Shown here piece after piece: positions 1 through 12,629 of a stretch of 64,000 nt of DNA (its first letter is position 1; each line of letters opens with the position of its first letter). The stretch is from Eucommia ulmoides (lineage: Eukaryota > Streptophyta > Magnoliopsida > Garryales > Eucommiaceae): the NCBI GenBank assembly GCA_016647705.1, contig CM028326.1, positions 5,642,001 to 5,706,000 of the forward strand. The letters are read 5' to 3'. Made by a program: the position numbers and the translations under genes. A model generated the notes under the pieces. The model made no database searches. It was not told the DNA's origin and was given only the letters and a program-made list of their open reading frames with translations.

Positions 1-98
1 CACAAATCCAAAACTGCGAAAAAACATAAATACATTTTTTGTAGAAAAGTTTATATATTATACACAATTATGAAAAAAATTAGCGCGGTTGTTATTAC

Positions 99-869
99 CT
101 GCAAAGTAATGACACATCCAATTACATAGCTCGGTCTCTGATACCCAGATTCGATTGATGACATCAAATTTGAATGAATGGCGTCAGCCCATTTGTAAGT
201 TTCCATAACGTCCAAATCCTTGACAATGTTCAAGTCTGATACTCGAACATATTGTCCCTTATTACTGAAGAAGTAGGTTGTCAACAAAAGAAGACGCAAT
301 AGTCGAACAACATCTTTCGTATTTTCTTCGTCTTTGCGTCTGATGGCAGCATGTAACATGGTCTTTAACTGTACAACATTTACCTTGTTCGTGTTCAAAC
401 CTTTCCATGCTAGGAATACATAGTCTTCCTTCTTTGCGTACCTATTGAGCAGTTGTACTTCACCGCGTGGCAACCCAAAAATAAGTTGCACATCATTGCT
501 TGTGAACTGCACGAACCGTGGCCCCAGTTTGAATATTTTTTTCTCCGGATGGTAGCACTGGATAATATTCACAATCAGACTGTCGATGCGATGTGATGAA
601 ACCTTGTCATCTTGATCATTCATCGGTGTTTTCATGGTGTTCCAAATTGGGGTGCGATGTAAATAAAATATATGTTCATCGCGTAGGTGTAAAACATTGA
701 TGACTGATGAGACCCGTGAAAGGTTACATCGATATTTGATCGATCCTGATAGGGCTTGGCTTGTTGTCGCTACTGCTGCTTTGCTTGTTGTCGCTACTGC
801 TGCTTTGCTTGTTGATGCTGTTGGCACATTTGGAACATGTTTCCCTGAAATGGAAGACACATAAATCAA
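99..869 (-). CDS. MULE accessory protein, first exon (plant-mobile-domain/DUF1985-like), partial
   Basis: This is an open reading frame of about 257 codons up to a clear splice donor: the coding triplet CAG (99-101) is followed by GTAATAAC. The frame runs on past the donor to a stop near 51, probably only intronic read-through. Recognisable pieces are an N-terminal Ser/Thr/Ala-rich stretch with a short tandem repeat (SKAAVATT twice, about residues 20-36), then a region with FTSNDVQLIFGLPRGE and, near the end, YVIGCVITLQ. That pattern resembles the long proteins carried next to transposases in plant MULEs (some fused to Ulp1-like proteases); the protease part would lie outside the window. Function unknown. 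It may be a cofactor of the transposase or a DNA-binding protein of the element. Family assignment is from memory. Confidence 0.5.
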
Positions 870-1137
870 TAGATACTAAAATGTTCCAAATTCTAAAAAT
901 AAAGCAACAAAAAAAAAAAAAAAATTGTGTAAAATCGTTTTTTTTTTACCATCCTCAATGTCAGCTGCCCTTATTGACGTGTCATGAGTATCACCGGTAG
1001 GTAATGTGTCATCTGCGAAAATGTATATTAATGCATAAAGCCCCATGACAAAAATGTTACATTTCCTGCATTGTAATTCTCTTTCTAAACAACAGATAAT
1101 CAAACTTTTTGTATACAAAAACAAGAAATAGCTGAAA

Positions 1138-2375
1138 ATGTTACATGTAATATCTGTGAACAAAATTTGAAATATCGACAAAAATGAAAAGTACATTAAT
1201 GTTACATTTCATGATTTGATGTTACATTTCCACCACCAGCTAAATCAAAATTTTTGTACACAAAAAGACAAGCATAACTGAAAATGTTACATGTAACATC
1301 TGTGACCAAATTTGAAACATCGACAAAGTTTGTGCACAAAACCATTAAAAAATTGAAATGTTACATGTAACATTTGTGCACAAAATTTTGAAAAACATCG
1401 ACAACAGATGAAGTACGACTTGTTTCTCCCATTACTATAACATATACAAGCAAGAGATGTGCTTCAAAATAACATAAAAATTGACACACTAAGCATCAGT
1501 TATTCAAATATCCGGTAAAAAACGATTCACACCAAATATATGAGCTTTATGACTGGCGTATTGTCATGACAACAAGTAAATCATGATGTACGGCGAAATC
1601 ACATAACTGTGCACAAAAAAATTTGATCCAGATCATGTTGACGTACTTGTATGGCGAAATCACTGGACATATACACCTACACTAAAAAATTCGCAGTATT
1701 GTGTGTAAAAATCACAAAACATGTAAGCAAAAACAGGACTCTATCGCGCACAATAACAGCTAAAAATTGTCACTCCTAAATGTTCAATATACGGTTGCAT
1801 GACGTAAACTACAAGTGCAAACGCGTAGACTAAGACCTATCGTCTGATTTCTACGTCGAAACAATTGAGATCGTCGTAAAAAATTGCATCAATCTTACCT
1901 GCGTCTGAGAGGTTGACGAGATCATCCGCAGTATTGGGGTTCTTAGTGATCATCTTCCGCCGTATAGACACCATTGTAAACTAATTGATACAAAAATCAA
2001 GGTTACGGGACCGGTAATGATAGGCGACGGCGTTGCAGAACTTTAGAGTTTCGATCATTTATGGAATATGGAAGGTTCTCCTTTCCAAAACTGAGGTCTA
2101 GCTATGCTAATGAGACGTGAATACCAAAACACATTATTTAAAAAAAAAAAAAAAGGTCTTTTCCCTAACAAGTTATAAGATGGCGGTTTAATTTTGGGGT
2201 GTAATCATGTGTTACGCATTTAATTATGTGAGCTGTACAATATGTAACAAAATGTAACATTGTTACATGTAACATTATTGTATGAAAAAAAAAAAATGTA
2301 ATCACATTTAGCATCTGATGCAGAAAATCAAAAACAAAAAACGTTTAAAAAATAATAATAATGTTACATGTAACA
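1138..2375. repeat. Dispersed 14-bp palindromes TGTTACATGTAACA in MULE noncoding DNA
   Basis: Perfect copies lie at 1285-1298, 1359-1372, 2261-2274 and 2362-2375. A near-perfect copy is at about 1138-1152, and many half-sites (ATGTTACATTT, ATGTAACA) lie between. A further perfect copy is at 3692-3705, between transposase exons. The 870-2600 stretch holds no convincing gene. Confidence 0.85.
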
Positions 2376-4161
2376 AATCACATTATTGTCGTGTTGAAAA
2401 TATAGCATCAACAACTTTCCCACAATTACAAAAAATATGGAATGCAAAAAAAAAAAAAAAAAAAAAAAAACATTTATTATTCCGTTGTTGAATGTAATGT
2501 CAATTACTAGATATATCAAAATTTGTTTTTGTTAAAAAAAATGATATTCAACTGTCTACTTTCGAATCTAAAAACAGAATCTCTTGATATAACTCAGTCT
2601 TACGCCAACGGGTCTTTGCATGTCTTCCTATTGTGTCTCCTCATTTTCCCACATCTCCCACACTTTCTTTCTTTTATCTCACCCCTTGACGGTATTCTTA
2701 CTTTCTTCGGTCGACCCGGTTGCTTTTTTGACAATGGTGGTAATATAATAGTTTCGCTCTCAACCCATATAGGTCATTCAATTGTCGGGATTGCATATAT
2801 TCCTCTTGAATAGGTCTCTTGGTAAAAATTGACGCTGAAGTATTCTTCTATGTAAACATGTGCGGGCAAGCCACCCTTGTTCATTGCTGCACAACTGTGT
2901 ACGCAAAAGAACCCCTTTATCTGCCATTGTCTACACAAGCATGATCGTCCCACCGTATCAACTAGCACTGATGAGTATGAATGAATCTCATAAAAGCCAT
3001 CGCCAAACGAGCTGATATTCCATGTTCTTCCTTCATTAATCAACTCGCACAACTTGCTATCCCGAAACGGTGTTATCTTACCATCCATATTTTTTATTCT
3101 TGTCTCCTATCAGACATTAGGTCTATCCATCGTATCCTAATTTTGTCAATCAACAATATTGCAAGCAAGTGACGATATTCACTTATCCAAGAATTGAAAC
3201 ATTCTGCCATGTTTGATGTCATCTCACCGTAACGTTTTCCCAAAAAAAAAGGTTACTGAATTTCATTGCAGATAGATCGTGCATGAATTGCTGAACTTTT
3301 TCTCTGCCCTCGTACATTATCTGATCATACAACATTTTATAAACTTTCGGTGTGTGCGCATATGCCAACCCGTTCAATTTTTGAATCATTAATTCCTTGA
3401 GTGTGGTGTTTCTCCCAGCCATTGCAGCCCTCAGATTCATCTTTAAATACAACAGGCAGTATGCATGATGGCAATATGGGAATACATTCTATTATCCCTC
3501 TAATATACCATTATGACAATTTGATATAAACGTGATCACAAGATCCGCCGCAAGAATCTTTCTGAACTCACATAAAAATCAATTCCAATTCTCATCATTT
3601 TTTGCATCCACAATTGTAAATGCAATAGGGAACATCCCTGCAAAATCAACCCAATCACAAAAACCTCAATCAATAAACACATATGATATATTGTTACATG
3701 TAACATACATTTAAGTGTTTAATGTCAGGGGAAAAAATATTGTACTATACACTAAATATGAAAATCATTTACTGACATCACCTTGGTTACCATCTTTTTC
3801 CGTTGCAGCTAATAAATTCCCTTTATATCGACTGGTAAGAAATATTCCATCAAGGAACACCATTGGTTGGCAGAAGCGAAAATCGTAAATACATGCTTCG
3901 AATGCGACAAACAGACGTCTGAAATGTCCCCTATCTTCATCATAGTTGAGAGTAACATGACTCCTCCGGGTTCGTCTGTCTACATTTATCAACGTACCAT
4001 CGTAATTGGTCGTATGATTTTGAATAATCCCTAAACACGTTGTTTCTGGCCTTTTCTACACCAAGCCACGCGTTGCGATACGAGATCTCAATACCATATT
4101 GCCTCTTGAAATTGTCAACTATATCAACAGGGCGCGTTTTTGGGTTTGTTCGTACGTCATC

Positions 4162-6597
4162 TGTAAGACCCCGATTTTTATATACGAACAGTTTTAGTCG
4201 CATTTTATAATATTTCAAAAATACCGGGGTGGATTGCGATACTAATTATGTGATTTAAAATTTTGGGGGTCAAATTGTAAAATTTCAAAACATTAAAAGT
4301 TAAAATTTGGTCTAATTAATATCCTAACAAAAATAAAGGGGATGTTTGTGCAAATTAAATATTATATATAGAGAGAAAGAGAATCGGTGAAAACAAATGG
4401 AGGAGAGGAGGCCACTTGGCCGACCGTTGATCACACACACATATCGATATATACATATACTATATACATATATAGATAGAGATGAGAGAATGATCGAGAA
4501 GCGATCAGAGAAAACGGAGAGAGAGAGAGTAGTGCGTACGTGTGTGTGTGTGTGGCTGTCCCTGTTTCGTCGTTGGTGTGTGTGTATTGTGACGGCGGCA
4601 AAACCTAGCAGCAAATAGAAAACGAAAAAAAGAAGAGAGAGAGGGAGAAGTCGTTAGGGTGTGTATGTGTCAAGTGGGTAGATGCGTTTTGGTGGTGGTG
4701 TGGCCGGTGGTGGTTGGTGATCCGTACTGGGGGATGGAGTAGGGCCGGCTGTGAGAGCGGCGAGGCGTGGGAGGCCTCTGGTGGAAGGTAATAGTAGAGA
4801 GAGAGAGGAGGTGGCCGGCTGTGTTTGAACCGAAACAGAAGTAGAAAACGCAAACAGAAGAATAAAAGTGAAAGAAAAAGAAGAAAAAATAGAAAAATTG
4901 CAGAAACCACCCCAGAGAAATTCAAACCCATCTTGTGGCCACCGAACATTTCGGAAACAGGTGAAATTTCTATCGATTATTAATTTTTGATAAATTAAAT
5001 TTTATTTGGCATTACAATTCCTGAAATCGTAACAATTTCGCAACGGTAAATCTTGATAACGTTTTTCGTTAAGTTTAGTGTAATTTATTAAATTAAATTT
5101 TTAGCATAAAAAATTGTGTTTGAAATAGTAAATTTGGGACCGTTTACGTGAATAAATTTTATACAGTAATTAATGGCGGAGTGAAATTAATCAAATAACA
5201 ATTTTTACAAATAAAATGTGGGGAATGGAAAAACACTAAACTTAGGACTTGCATTGCATGATTAGGGTATTTTACATAAGATATTAATTTAGGCTCTGTC
5301 GCTATTAGATTCGCAGGCACCGGCGTTCAAATATAGGATGGTTAGTGATAGTTTTGCAGCGCGAGAATCGAGGTGAGTGTACTGTCTTTTTGCCAAATCT
5401 ATTTTCAAATATATGATGGAAAATGTGTTTACTTAAAAACTGAACGCATTCATAATTTATATTGGGTGATTTGGAAATGTGGTTTTCGTCGGTTTTTAAA
5501 GATAATGGAAAGAAATGATTTGTTAAATCAAATTGGTTTTAAAAGATGATGAAAAAATGATATTTGGATTAAATCAGTTTTGTAGATAGATGTTGATATT
5601 ATTGATTTGTAGTTTGATGATGTTGTTATTATTTTGTCGATGCTATTGATTTTATCTGCTTTGGCAAAGCGTTGATGTTCTCTATTGAGCTGTTGTTGTT
5701 GAGATGAAGATGAGTTGTTGTTATTGAGGTGGAGATGAGTTGTTATTGTGGTGAGGTGGAGATTGGTGGTGGATTTTTACCCGTCTGGCACAGTCCTGCG
5801 GAGCGTTGTTTCACCCGTCTGGCTTAGTCCAGCGGAGCGTTGTTTCACCCGTCTGGCACAGTCCAGCGGAGCGTTGTTATATCCCACTAGGAAGGCATAT
5901 CTTACGGGATACGGTACCGTTGCAACTCCCGATCGTGAGGTTAAAACAATCACATGGCTAGTCGAGGTGTGGTGTGGTAAGGAGTGGTGTGGTGTTTGAG
6001 AAGTGGTGTTTTATCGTATTTGGTGTCTTATCATATATGGTGATGTAGTGTTTTATTTTATCGTCCTTGGTGTTTTATCATATTATCTTATACTAATGGT
6101 TTGGATGGATTTTATATATTTGATATTTATATGATGATGATTCTGAATGGTAGGAAGAAGGAGTTTTCTCGTGGTATATGATTTTTATACTACTGTTAAA
6201 AATGTGTTTGTTTATACGTGTTATGCTTGATCCATTTAAATATTGTATTATTTAAAAAATAGTTTTTATTAATAAGGCAGTACACTCGCAGGTGAAGCAG
6301 TTAGGAGTCGGTCCTGTACTGGCGTTAGGTAGAGTCCTTCGATAGAGTCGTGTGGAGGTTTGAGATGAGCTGTATGAGGCGTACTATGAGAAGTTCATGG
6401 TTTTTATATTTATTTTGATAACTCATTTGGGAGACGAGTGTGTCCCCATAATAGAGAATATGTATAGCTTATATAGATTGATGAGTTATTATTGTATGCA
6501 TATTGTCGTTATATAAGATTAGGTTGGTTGTTTAGATGATGTCGTGATGTCGTCACGCTAGTCCCGGGATGTCGGGTGTCTGGGACGGGTCGTGACA
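4162..6597. mobile_element. Solo LTR (2436 bp) inside the MULE transposase
   Basis: The element begins TGTAAGACCC and ends GGGTCGTGACA, the TG...CA termini expected of an LTR. Perfect 5-bp target duplications TCATC flank it (4157-4161 and 6598-6602). Removing the element and one TCATC joins the transposase frame exactly (codons for Asp-Asp-Val across the junction), which confirms both borders. No gag-pol frames occur inside, so it is best read as a solo LTR left by LTR-LTR recombination. It contains GA- and GT-rich microsatellite stretches (about 4370-4640 and 4800-4900) and a 34-bp tandem repeat. LTRs above 2 kb suggest a chromovirus-type Ty3 element (inference). Confidence 0.88.
5780..5879. 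repeat. 34-bp tandem repeat, three copies, inside the solo LTR
   Basis: Copies start at 5780, 5814 and 5848, each with the core CCCGTCTGGC..AGTCC.GCGGAGCG. The third is cut short. Confidence 0.9.
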
Positions 6598-7379
6598 TCA
6601 TCAATCAAACAACCAGAAACAATCTCCGAGCTCATTCGTTGTTTTTGTTTTTGCGGAAAGCAGACCCACGTGTGTGTTTGTTTACCAAATTCCGGATGTA
6701 GAATATACCATTTTCCCGCATTACACGTCCGTACACAGACCATGGGCATTTCTTTTCCTCTCTAAGTGCACATGCAGCTGTCACCCGCACTTTGTCATTT
6801 TTCAAATAACAGAAATTGAATCCAATCTCAATTGCATATTTTTTCAATACATCCCGGAATTCGCTTGTTCCGCCTCTGAATTTTTGACCCTCTTCTTGGA
6901 TCCCATTAGCCCACTGAGATGACAATAATACCCTGTCGTTACTTCGCTACAATATGTTGTCATAACTACCTATATAGTCAAGTTCATCTTCGTTGTCTCC
7001 ACTATTGTTTAATAGTGTAGTGGCGCTTGTTGATGCACCATTCGATCCACTAGAATCGTTTAGCCTTCTCTGGATGCATATATCCAACAGCTTAATGTTT
7101 TGATGTGCTATTAGCAACATCATCACCTCAAAGTCGCTTTGGTCAGCAAGCATGCAGTTAGAATGGCAATGCAATGCGTATGACAAGTCAAATTTTGACT
7201 TAGCTAATTTTGGCAATTTGCTTACAATCTTGTTACACAAATCACTAATGTTGTTGTTGTTGACAATCCTCAAAACTGCATTCACCCCCTCGTACTTGCA
7301 CATGCATGCAATTGAAAAATGTTTCCTGCTGATATACTTATAACCATCAGAACACGTGATTCCCCTCTCTGTTGGAAAA

Positions 7380-7830
7380 AATAAATATGTTACATGTAAT
7401 ATCACCATATAGCACACCTTTATTAATCGATGTTACATGTAATACGCCTCCGTTGTTAAAAATGATGTTACACTGAAATATCAACACGCAGTTATGTTTA
7501 TTATTACATGTAACACGTCCTTTTCCTATTAAAATGTAACACGCCCTAAGAATGTAACACGCTATAGGTACAAACGTTGTGTGCATCAACACACAGTTAT
7601 GCTTATGTTACATGTAACACGCACCTTCTTCTTGTTAAAAATGTAACACGCCATAAGAATGTAACACGCTATGCGTACAATTATGCTTATGTTATATGTA
7701 ATATGCACATTTTTCTGTTAAAATGTAACACGCCATAACAGTGTAACACGCTATATATACAACGTTATTTGCATCAACACACAATTATGATTATGTTACA
7801 TGTAACTCGCTATATGTACAACGTTATGTG
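7380..7830. repeat. Degenerate tandem repeat (about 90-105 bp unit) carrying the same palindrome, 5' of the transposase
   Basis: The unit reads roughly CAACACACA-TTATG, TTACATGTAACACGC, a T-rich spacer, then ATGTAACACGCCATAAG and GTAACACGCTATA. Units start near 7479, 7585, 7680 (partial) and 7773. The perfect palindrome is at 7606-7619 and near-perfect ones are at about 7389, 7431, 7503, 7691 and 7795. It lies immediately upstream of the transposase start on the minus strand, so it occupies the element's promoter or subterminal region. Confidence 0.8.
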
Positions 7831-8464
7831 CGTTATGTACTGCATTCCATTTTCCATATGTTGTGTGTGCTTGTGAGTCAACCTGAATCATCCAAAAAAC
7901 TACTATATATATCGATCCACAATTAAAAACACTGTATCATCTGTTCGTAAAGCATTTTCGTACACGTATGTTCGACAACAAAAACTTCATCAACCAAAAA
8001 CTATATATTTATACACGTTGTTGTTGAAAAACCCTAAGTTGATATCAAGATGTCTGTAAAATCACTATGATTGGCATCTATCAAATGAGGATGTGTGTTA
8101 CCTGTTGTTGATCAACTCGGAATTATTCATCAATTGCCTTTCTATAGCTGCTCTAATTCGATCGTTCTTTCTGCTTCTACTGCGATTTCTTGATTTTGAA
8201 ATTCGAAATGCAACATATATTAAGAAAAATTGTCATGATTTGGTATTTATAGTATGTTTTCACAACTAAAAAATCGGATTCAAATGGAAATCGTTTGAGC
8301 GTAAAACAGAGGGACAAATCGGTTACCGAAAAATGTACGGTAATCGAATTTGGGACTGATCGGTGCACAATAACTCCGGTGAGGGACTGCGCTGTTCTGC
8401 AAAACATAAGTTGGTTTTATTGGTAGATTAAGGCTAATTATGGGTTCAACAGGTAATTTTCCCC

Positions 8465-10261
8465 TTTTTTTTTTCAAAATAAGTTTTCATTTTTAATTAA
8501 AAGAGTACTTTTCAGAAATAGATATATTTAATTATGAAAAAAATTATTGTGTTTTTAAAAAAATAAATAAAAATAGTCTCAGTAAGATTCTCGCACGTGC
8601 AGACCGCATGCAGAGTGGTGAGTTGGATCACGAGCATGTGTGTGGCTCCATGCTAGAATAGCAAAATAGGCCCTTTTAAATTTAAATAAAATTAGATTCA
8701 TGGAACTTGGGCTTGTCATAAATAGTTTTTTGGTAAGCCCTACGGACTTCTGCAACGTTAGGAATTCGAGTTTATAGAAAAATATTTATTGAGAGGGACA
8801 ACCACGCACTCCGAACAAGATTAGTTTCACACCCTATGGATACAGGGACACTCGTGAATATTTTTTTTCAGATCCGACATGTTTCACTAATTAAAAAATT
8901 ACATCAAATATAATATTTTATTAAATTACATCAAATATCTATATTGGCACGTCAATAAGTGAATTTATAATAATTCTTTCATTGCAATAATAAGAGATGA
9001 AATTTATTTGATTTGTATTATGTTATAATATAAAAATGAATAGAACAAAGTGTCTTGTTTCTAACAATATCCACGTAGAAAACTCAGATAAAAAAATATC
9101 CTTGAGATTTGTAAAAATCTAATTTTAATCTCAATAAACTAATGTAGATCTTATTTGAATCTAGTCGGTAATAAAATTCAAATAAGTAGAATAAATACAT
9201 AAAAAAAGAAAATCCAGAAACATGGGTGACCAAATTTCTCTAATTGGGGCGGCTAGTCTTCCCTTATATAGATGATAATGTCTAGGGTTCAAAACCCAGA
9301 CCCTTTCTTTCAATATTTGTAATTTGGCCCTCAAATTTTTAAAAATTAAGCATTACTACTTATTTCTTTTTCAAGGATTTTCATGACTTGTGTGTGTGAC
9401 CCAAGAGAATCTCCTCATGTATGATTTTCGTATTATACGATCTATCTATTTTGTGTTCCCGAAAGGACCAACAAAGTATGGATAAAGTCAAAAATCCCTA
9501 ATTCAATCATATATATATATTGATTGATAATATAATTCCTTATAACACTAATTAAAATCTCATCACTTTCGTCATACTACTTTGGCTAGAAACTTGGGTG
9601 AGTTACATTAAATCGAATCATATAGGACATATCTCTCTTCACTGAGAGTAATAGATCTTATCTTGGATACTCGTGGATTCATATGTATGTCCTACTATAC
9701 CCAATGAATGTCTTTGAAATCTCATGATTAGAGTACAACGCTTAGTATTATCAAAGTATAATAACTCATACATATAACATACAATATCTCAAGTTAAATG
9801 ATCACAAATACAATCGTACCTCAAATATCTTATTTTGACATTAAGCAAATCTATTATGTAGGATATCAATGATGATCATGTTCAGTCCTTCACCACACTA
9901 GTAAGTCCCTTTTGTAATTGTTTTATTATCTCATACTAATGGTTTAAGATTAATCATTCTCAAAAGAGAAAACAACAGAATAAGATAGCCTAGATCGTTG
10001 AAGAACAATTTCAACAATCCAATACCGACTATGAATAATTTATAATAAATGTTATCAAATGTTTTTGGTCTCCACCTTTTAATCACATTAAAGAATTAAG
10101 ACATTTCAACTTTATATTTAAGGAATACAATAATATTGATATAATAATTTTAAAATACATTTTATTATTTATTTACTTGAGATTATTACTAGAAACAAAC
10201 TCACTTTAGTATAGTTATTTCGGGTAAATCAATCACCCATTATTTAACAAATGAGATATCA
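8465..10261. other. Gene-free AT-rich stretch
   Basis: I see no coding region and no complete transposon. The sequence is AT-rich and looks like old, decayed repeat DNA. Confidence 0.5.
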
Positions 10262-10611
10262 ATAAATGTTCGGGGTGATCTTGTGTCTCTCTTAACCCTA
10301 AAAGCTAGCTTGTGAGGTGAGTATTTTTCTCACACTTATAATCTGATTACCAATTTCTTCCACATCTGATGTGGGATAAAACCCTACAATCTCCCCTTAC
10401 ACATTGGGACTTTGGTCGGTTAACCCTCGACCACTCTCTCTCTCTCTGTGGTTATTTGGTTAGAGTTGTTGTAATATTTACTCTGATATCAATGTAAGAG
10501 TGACCTTGAACCTCTTTTAACCTCATAAGTTAGTTCATGGGATAAAATTTTTTTTGATATTTATAATCTGATCGTCAATTTCTTTCATATAGAAGGTATG
10601 GGATAAACCTA
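10262..10611 (-). mobile_element. TRIM (terminal-repeat retrotransposon in miniature)
   Basis: Two LTR-like copies of about 120-130 bp (about 10262-10388 and 10493-10611) flank about 100 bp. On the minus strand each LTR begins TGTAGGGTTTTATCCC or the like and the upstream one ends CACTCTTACA. That end is followed by TGATATCAGAGT, a primer-binding site of the initiator-Met tRNA type (consensus TGGTATCAGAGC). The left edge is approximate. It belongs to the same family as 12008-12456. Confidence 0.7.
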
Positions 10612-12007
10612 ATCTCTTTCCCTAAATTTATTTTTTCTCTCCTATTCTTTTATTTTATTTTCAAAAAACTAAAAACAAAGTTGAAACACTAGCCAAACGG
10701 CATCTTATATTTACTGTCAATTTGCTGTAAGTGGGACCCAAATTCTATTACTACTTTCTGCACAAGTTGGGTTGCGGTAGGTGTTGGTCACTGTCGAGTG
10801 TCGAGTTGCTATAACAAGACAATCAATGAGCTTAATAAAGTGAGACATGGGAACAGACAAAACAAAAGTCTCTATTTTCTACCTATATATCCCTTCCCAT
10901 ACCTACCTTAACCTTAATTGGTCTTTCTAGATTTTTCCACAAATTCAAATATTTTTGTATTCTATCTATCACTTCAAAAATTTCACTTCCATTCTAATTT
11001 TAATATATATATTAACCCTTTCAATATATCTATATATAATAAAACAACCCAATTTTTACCCTTAAGATTCCGTTTAACTGATAAAACAGAGATGTTTTAC
11101 ACTGTTTAATCAAAATTTAAATTCAAATATTCATTTATTATACAGATTACAATCCATTTTACATTTTAGACATTTTTAGTTATCATATGAACTCACAAAG
11201 CAAAGAGACTTTTGTTGGATTTGTTGATGTCTAAAATTGGTAAGCAATCGACAGTATGATCCATAAAGACAATATGCATAGGAGATTGTTAATGACGTGG
11301 GAGACTAGAGAATTTAGAGGTCCTGATGCTTTGGAGATGACTGCAATCTGATCCGAGCTCTCAATCTGACCCGAGATCTTATTCTGACTCCGAGATGATT
11401 CCTCTCTAAACACCGTTCCGATCTCCGAGTTGAGCTCCGCTCCTTTACTCCGAGCACCTGCACACAAATTCACCAGGATTGTACCCGTTAAAGTCCTTCT
11501 GACGTGTGAATAAGTATCTGGGGGGGAAGGGCTAAGAGATGCTCTAATGTCAATAGAGAAGACGTATTGTTGGACATTGGATGCCATGAGGTATTAATAG
11601 GCATTGGGCTCAATTAGCGCTGCGAAATTAGGGAGCTAAGTTTGGGTTAATTATCCTAATTTGTTGGGCAACCAATAAGCGAGTAGATTAGTACTATGAT
11701 CATCTGGGTTGGGCTTTTGGGCCTACTTGTAGAGGCCCATGGGCCGGAACCTCAAGATGACCTGGAGAAGCTCCGAGTACGGAGACGACGAGCGGAGGGT
11801 GCTCGAGTTCGTCAATTCAACCCGGAGTTCATTGGCTCGGCTCGAACTTCTTCAGCTCGACAATACGATTCTTAGTTAAGCTCAGAGGTCTTTCAAGGAG
11901 AGCATGAGAGTCCTCTCCCGGAGAGAACCCCGTCTCCCAACTCGGCCATTTTTCCACACTTGAAGTGATATCTTCTACATGGCATATGTGACGAAATTCC
12001 CCCACAC
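10612..12007. other. Gene-free stretch with a GC-richer repeat-like segment
   Basis: 10612-11220 is AT-rich with no gene. 11230-11990 is richer in G+C, with repeated CCGAGCTC / GAGCTCCGAG words on both strands, and resembles a fragment of an LTR. I could not define its ends or assign a family. Confidence 0.35.
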
Positions 12008-12456
12008 CAGGATTTATCCCACATCGAATGTGGAATGAGCTGGTGGTCAAATTATAAGTGTGAGAAAAATGCTCACCTCTTGTGCTAGTTTTTTAGGTTG
12101 AGAGAAACCAAAATCCTCTTACACTAATATCAGAGCCCAACTCTAGTTCAATAGTCACAAAATGAGAGACTGGTTGAGAGTTAACTGACCAAAAGCCCGA
12201 TGTGTGAGGGGCAAATTGTTGGGTTTATCCCACTTCGAATGTGGAAGGGGATGGTACTCAACTTTGGCCCAAGAGCTACAGAGAGAGAGACTGATCGAGG
12301 GTTAGCAGACTTAAGGTCCAATGTGTGAGGGAGAGATTGTTGGGTTTATCCCACATCAAATATGAAAGGGGCTAGTGGTCAAGTTATAAGTGTGAGGGAA
12401 AGCCTCACTACATGAGTTAGTTTATGTGGTTGAAAGAGGCTCAAGACCACCCTACA
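12008..12456 (+). mobile_element. Tandem TRIM, three LTR copies
   Basis: LTR1 (about 12008-12123, 5' end damaged) ends CTCTTACA and is followed by TAATATCAGAGCCC (Met-tRNA-type primer site). LTR2 starts TGTTGGGTTTATCCCAC at 12217 but breaks off after about 40 bp into a second internal region. LTR3 (12338-12456) starts TGTTGGGTTTATCCCAC. A purine-rich GTGTGAGGG tract precedes LTR2 and LTR3, as a polypurine tract would. No coding capacity, as expected for a TRIM. Confidence 0.75.
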
Positions 12457-12629
12457 ACTTTTTAGATCGTTTGATTATTGCCGCCTCATTTCTCTTCATT
12501 TTCTCATGTATATCTTTTTCTTTCCATTATTTCATTTAATTAATTTTTAAAATTGAAATAGCACCTTCAGATACGGGGTATATACTGTTGGTGAAAATTA
12601 CCAAAATTTCAAATTTAATAATTAATTAA

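Larger units (their letters stand above)
2600..7417 (-). pseudogene. MURA-type MULE transposase, disrupted
   Basis: Read from 7417 downward. An N-terminal PB1-like region (7417-6950) ends in an in-frame TAG at 6947-6949. The MuDR DNA-binding domain follows in the same frame (6946-6603, with CPWSVYGRV and HTRGSAFRKNK), with a frameshift near 6640. A solo LTR (4162-6597) then interrupts it. Coding sequence resumes at 4156 (KTRPVDIVDNFKRQYGIEI) and runs into the MULE catalytic domain (about 3990-3770, FLDGIFLTSRYKGNLLAAT), the C-terminal helical part (3452-3170), and a SWIM zinc finger (about 2970-2900, CLCRQWQ...CVHSC). A TGA at 2774-2776 replaces an expected Trp codon. After it come a PGRPKK AT-hook-like motif and a CxxC zinc-knuckle-like tail, ending at TAA 2600-2602. 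The normal product catalyses cut-and-paste transposition in the nucleus. With two stops, a frameshift and an insertion this copy is dead. Confidence 0.85.
1..8464 (-). mobile_element. Decayed Mutator-like element (MULE), left end outside window
   Basis: The block holds a broken MURA-type transposase (2600-7417) and, downstream on the same strand, the 5' part of a second gene (99-869). This two-gene arrangement is seen in large plant MULEs. Noncoding parts carry many copies of the palindrome TGTTACATGTAACA. The right end is placed at about 8464 because the minus strand there starts GGGGAAAATTACC, like a MULE terminus. The other terminus would lie left of position 1, so neither the terminal inverted repeat nor the 9-bp target duplication can be confirmed. 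A 2.4-kb solo LTR is nested inside. Confidence 0.7.

Noticed and set aside
4324..4949. Several open frames on both strands
   Set aside because: They lie in GA/GT microsatellite DNA inside the solo LTR; the predicted proteins are simple Ser/Leu/His runs.
11231..11587. 118-codon open frame on the minus strand
   Set aside because: No recognisable domain, composition follows the surrounding GC-rich repeat, and flanking DNA looks like LTR fragments.
12008..12456. Cassandra-type TRIM carrying a 5S rRNA sequence
   Set aside because: No 5S-like internal promoter sequence is visible in the LTRs.
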